The notes beneath the pieces are model-generated. The model saw only the letters and a program-made list of their open reading frames with translations. It was not told the origin of the DNA and did not search any database. Made by a program: the position numbers and the translations under genes. DNA of 64,000 bases, from assembly GCF_000935125.1 (NCBI RefSeq), contig NZ_JRKI01000009.1:186001-250000 (forward strand), given 5' to 3'. Below, piece after piece: positions 62,653 to 64,000 of the stretch. Source of the stretch: Streptomyces natalensis ATCC 27448. GTDB lineage: Bacteria > Actinomycetota > Actinomycetes > Streptomycetales > Streptomycetaceae. Numbering within the stretch: position 1 is the first letter of the stretch; the number at the start of each line of letters is the position of its first letter.

Positions 62653-63540
62653 ATGGCGGACAGCGGCAGCCTCCCGGTCGTCGTTGCGGTGGACGGCTCC
62701 GTGGACGGCGAGCGGGCGCTGCGGTGGGCCGCGGAGGCGGCGCGGCTGCGGTCCGTGACGCTCCGGGTGGTGCATGTCTGGCCGTACGTCGCCGCGCACC
62801 AGGTCGCCGACGACGATGCCACCGGAGATCCGGTGCTGGACGAGCTGCGGGCGCAGCCGCTGACCCGGAGCCTGCCGGAGGTGGAGTTCCGCAGCCTCAG
62901 CGGACTGACCGGCGCCCAGCTGCCCACGCTCGGCGACGCGGCGCATCTGCTCGTCCTGGGCTCGCGCGGCCGCGGCGGCTTCGACGGACTGCTGCTCGGC
63001 TCCAACGGCCTGGTCTGCGCCGACCGGTCGGCCTGCCCGGTCGTGGTCGTGCCCCGCCCGGACCGGGCGGGCACCCGGCGCGACGAGGACGGCGAGCCGC
63101 TGCCGCCGGATGTCCCGCAGGTGACGCTGGGCCTGGACGCGTCCGCCGGCGAGCCCGGCGCGGTCGGCTTCGCGCTGGCCGAGGCGAGCCTCCGTGGCGC
63201 GCGCCTGAAGATCGTCTCCGGCTGTGCCTGGCCCGAGCGGGTGCCGCCCGTCGTCGCGGCGGGAGCGGTGCATGCGGCCACACAGCGGGAGTACGAGGCC
63301 GCGCTCGACGCCCGGCTGTCCGGTGTCCTCGCCCCGTACCGCGCTCGGTACCCGGAGGCCGACATCGAGGTGGAGCTGCGGAACGCGGACGCCGCCGGGC
63401 AGTTGGTGGCGGCGTCCCGGGACAGCGATCTGGTCGTGGTCGGCCGGCGCCGTCGGCTGGGCCCCGTGGCGCACGCCGTACTGCTGCACGCCGCATGCCC
63501 GATCGCGGTCGTTCCGGAGCAGCCGGAGCCGACGGGGTAG
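62653..63540 (+). CDS. Universal stress protein with two USP domains
   Basis: A 295-residue protein with two tandem UspA domains (about residues 7-135 and 155-292). The first has the ATP-binding pattern VLGSRGRGGFDGLLLGSN; the second has VVVGRRRR followed by a changed loop. The ATG at 62653 is chosen because it starts the conserved VVVAVDGS strand shortly after. Confidence 0.9.
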   Translation: MADSGSLPVVVAVDGSVDGERALRWAAEAARLRSVTLRVVHVWPYVAAHQVADDDATGDPVLDELRAQPLTRSLPEVEFRSLSGLTGAQLPTLGDAAHLLVLGSRGRGGFDGLLLGSNGLVCADRSACPVVVVPRPDRAGTRRDEDGEPLPPDVPQVTLGLDASAGEPGAVGFALAEASLRGARLKIVSGCAWPERVPPVVAAGAVHAATQREYEAALDARLSGVLAPYRARYPEADIEVELRNADAAGQLVAASRDSDLVVVGRRRRLGPVAHAVLLHAACPIAVVPEQPEPTG

Positions 63541-63562
63541 CGGGGACCGCGGCCCACCGCCC

Positions 63563-64000
63563 TCAGTCGATGCCGAAGGCCGCCGCGTAACGGACCGTGC
63601 CCCGCGGAGGTATGGAGTCGTCCAGGGACAGCGCCAGGAAGGCGTCGTCCGGCCAGGGCTGCGGGGGCTGGATCCCGTAGCGGGACGCGGCCGGTACGAA
63701 GCCGAAGCGCGGGTAGTACGACGGGTGGCCGAGCACGAGCGCGGTGCGCTCACCGGCCGCCCGCGCGGCCGCCGGCAGCGCCCGGATGACCGCACTGCCC
63801 GCGCCGCTCTTCTGATGCCCGGGCAGCACCGCGCACGGGGCGAGCGCCACGGCCGGGACCTCGCCGACGTAACAGCGCGTCAGCAGGGCGTGGGCGGCGG
63901 GCGTGCCGTCCGGGGCGTCGGCGACATACGACAGGCCGGGGAGCCAGGCCGGCGGATCGCGGCGCAGCGCGTCGACGAGATCCGCTTCCTCTGCGGCCTC
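63563..64000 (-). CDS. GNAT-family N-acetyltransferase, partial
   Basis: The C-terminal 145 residues of a GNAT enzyme, cut by the right end of the window. The acetyl-CoA loop is PGHQKSGAGSAVIRA and the C-terminal block has HPSYYPRFGFVPA, as in YhbS-like acetyltransferases. Confidence 0.85.
   Translation of the reverse strand, partial: EAAEEADLVDALRRDPPAWLPGLSYVADAPDGTPAAHALLTRCYVGEVPAVALAPCAVLPGHQKSGAGSAVIRALPAAARAAGERTALVLGHPSYYPRFGFVPAASRYGIQPPQPWPDDAFLALSLDDSIPPRGTVRYAAAFGID

Overview
The window is a high-GC actinobacterial chromosome segment, almost certainly from a Streptomyces. The evidence is strong G/C at third codon positions, many GTG/TTG starts with GGAGG-type ribosome binding sites, a fabD-fabH-acpP-fabF cluster behind a FasR-type regulator, a homodimeric aceE, DUF3145, DUF3052 and TerD/TerC paralogues. 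From memory the order resembles the S. coelicolor chromosome around aceE and the fab cluster; that synteny was not computed here.

Layout. 0-11.8 kb: tail of an Ohr peroxidase gene; a LacI regulator behind a twin palindromic operator and a ribokinase; a nitrilase/VanX-type dipeptidase fusion; a TetR regulator divergent from a GH3 beta-glucosidase; two lipoproteins (DUF4097 and SGNH hydrolase); DUF3145; a beta-hydroxyacid dehydrogenase. 11.8-17 kb: type II fatty acid synthesis (fabF, acpP, fabH, fabD read leftward after fasR). 17-30.5 kb: pirin, a serine hydrolase, MerR, an acyltransferase, two DUF1023 hydrolase paralogues flanking a two-component system and a DUF4429/SHOCT protein, a TetR/MFS exporter pair and a secreted I36-type inhibitor. 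30.5-45 kb: aceE, DUF3052, an AhpE-like peroxiredoxin, then a large tellurium-resistance (Ter) stress region. That region holds two TerD, a TerC-like DUF475 protein, a TerA-like protein and a TerD with a Pro/Tyr-rich tail, followed by an operon for a lyase, a PRTase-TRSP-StiP-PELOTA fusion, a HAD phosphatase and an O-methyltransferase. 45-49 kb: zinc ribbon protein and a D-galactonate-type catabolic operon under a GntR regulator. 49-52 kb: DUF4383 and a coiled-coil membrane protein, then tRNA-Val(TAC). 52-55 kb: a small islet beginning at the tRNA terminator, with a zinc-ribbon protein, a small membrane protein, an XRE regulator and a secreted phospholipase A2. 55-64 kb: a coiled-coil membrane protein, DoxX, a VOC protein, a NiCoT transporter under a cobalamin riboswitch, alpha/beta hydrolase, P-loop kinase, remnants of a divergent cupin/TetR pair, a methyltransferase, a universal stress protein and a GNAT enzyme cut by the window end.

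The most interesting system is the Ter region (about 34.9-45.0 kb). Calcium-binding TerD-type proteins and a TerC-like membrane protein sit beside an operon predicted from published comparative genomics of Ter systems to make a nucleoside-like or nucleotide-derived metabolite. Here four modules that form that pathway are fused in one 835-residue protein, an O-methyltransferase is appended to the operon, and both halves are preceded by similar candidate ECF-sigma promoters (GGAAC[C/T], 17-base spacer, CGT[T/A]). Other notable items are the twin LacI operator, the nitrilase-VanX fusion, the tRNA-linked islet with a duplicated terminator, the B12 riboswitch on a metal transporter, a deletion scar joining two truncated genes, and repeated occurrence of 12-bp tandem repeats.
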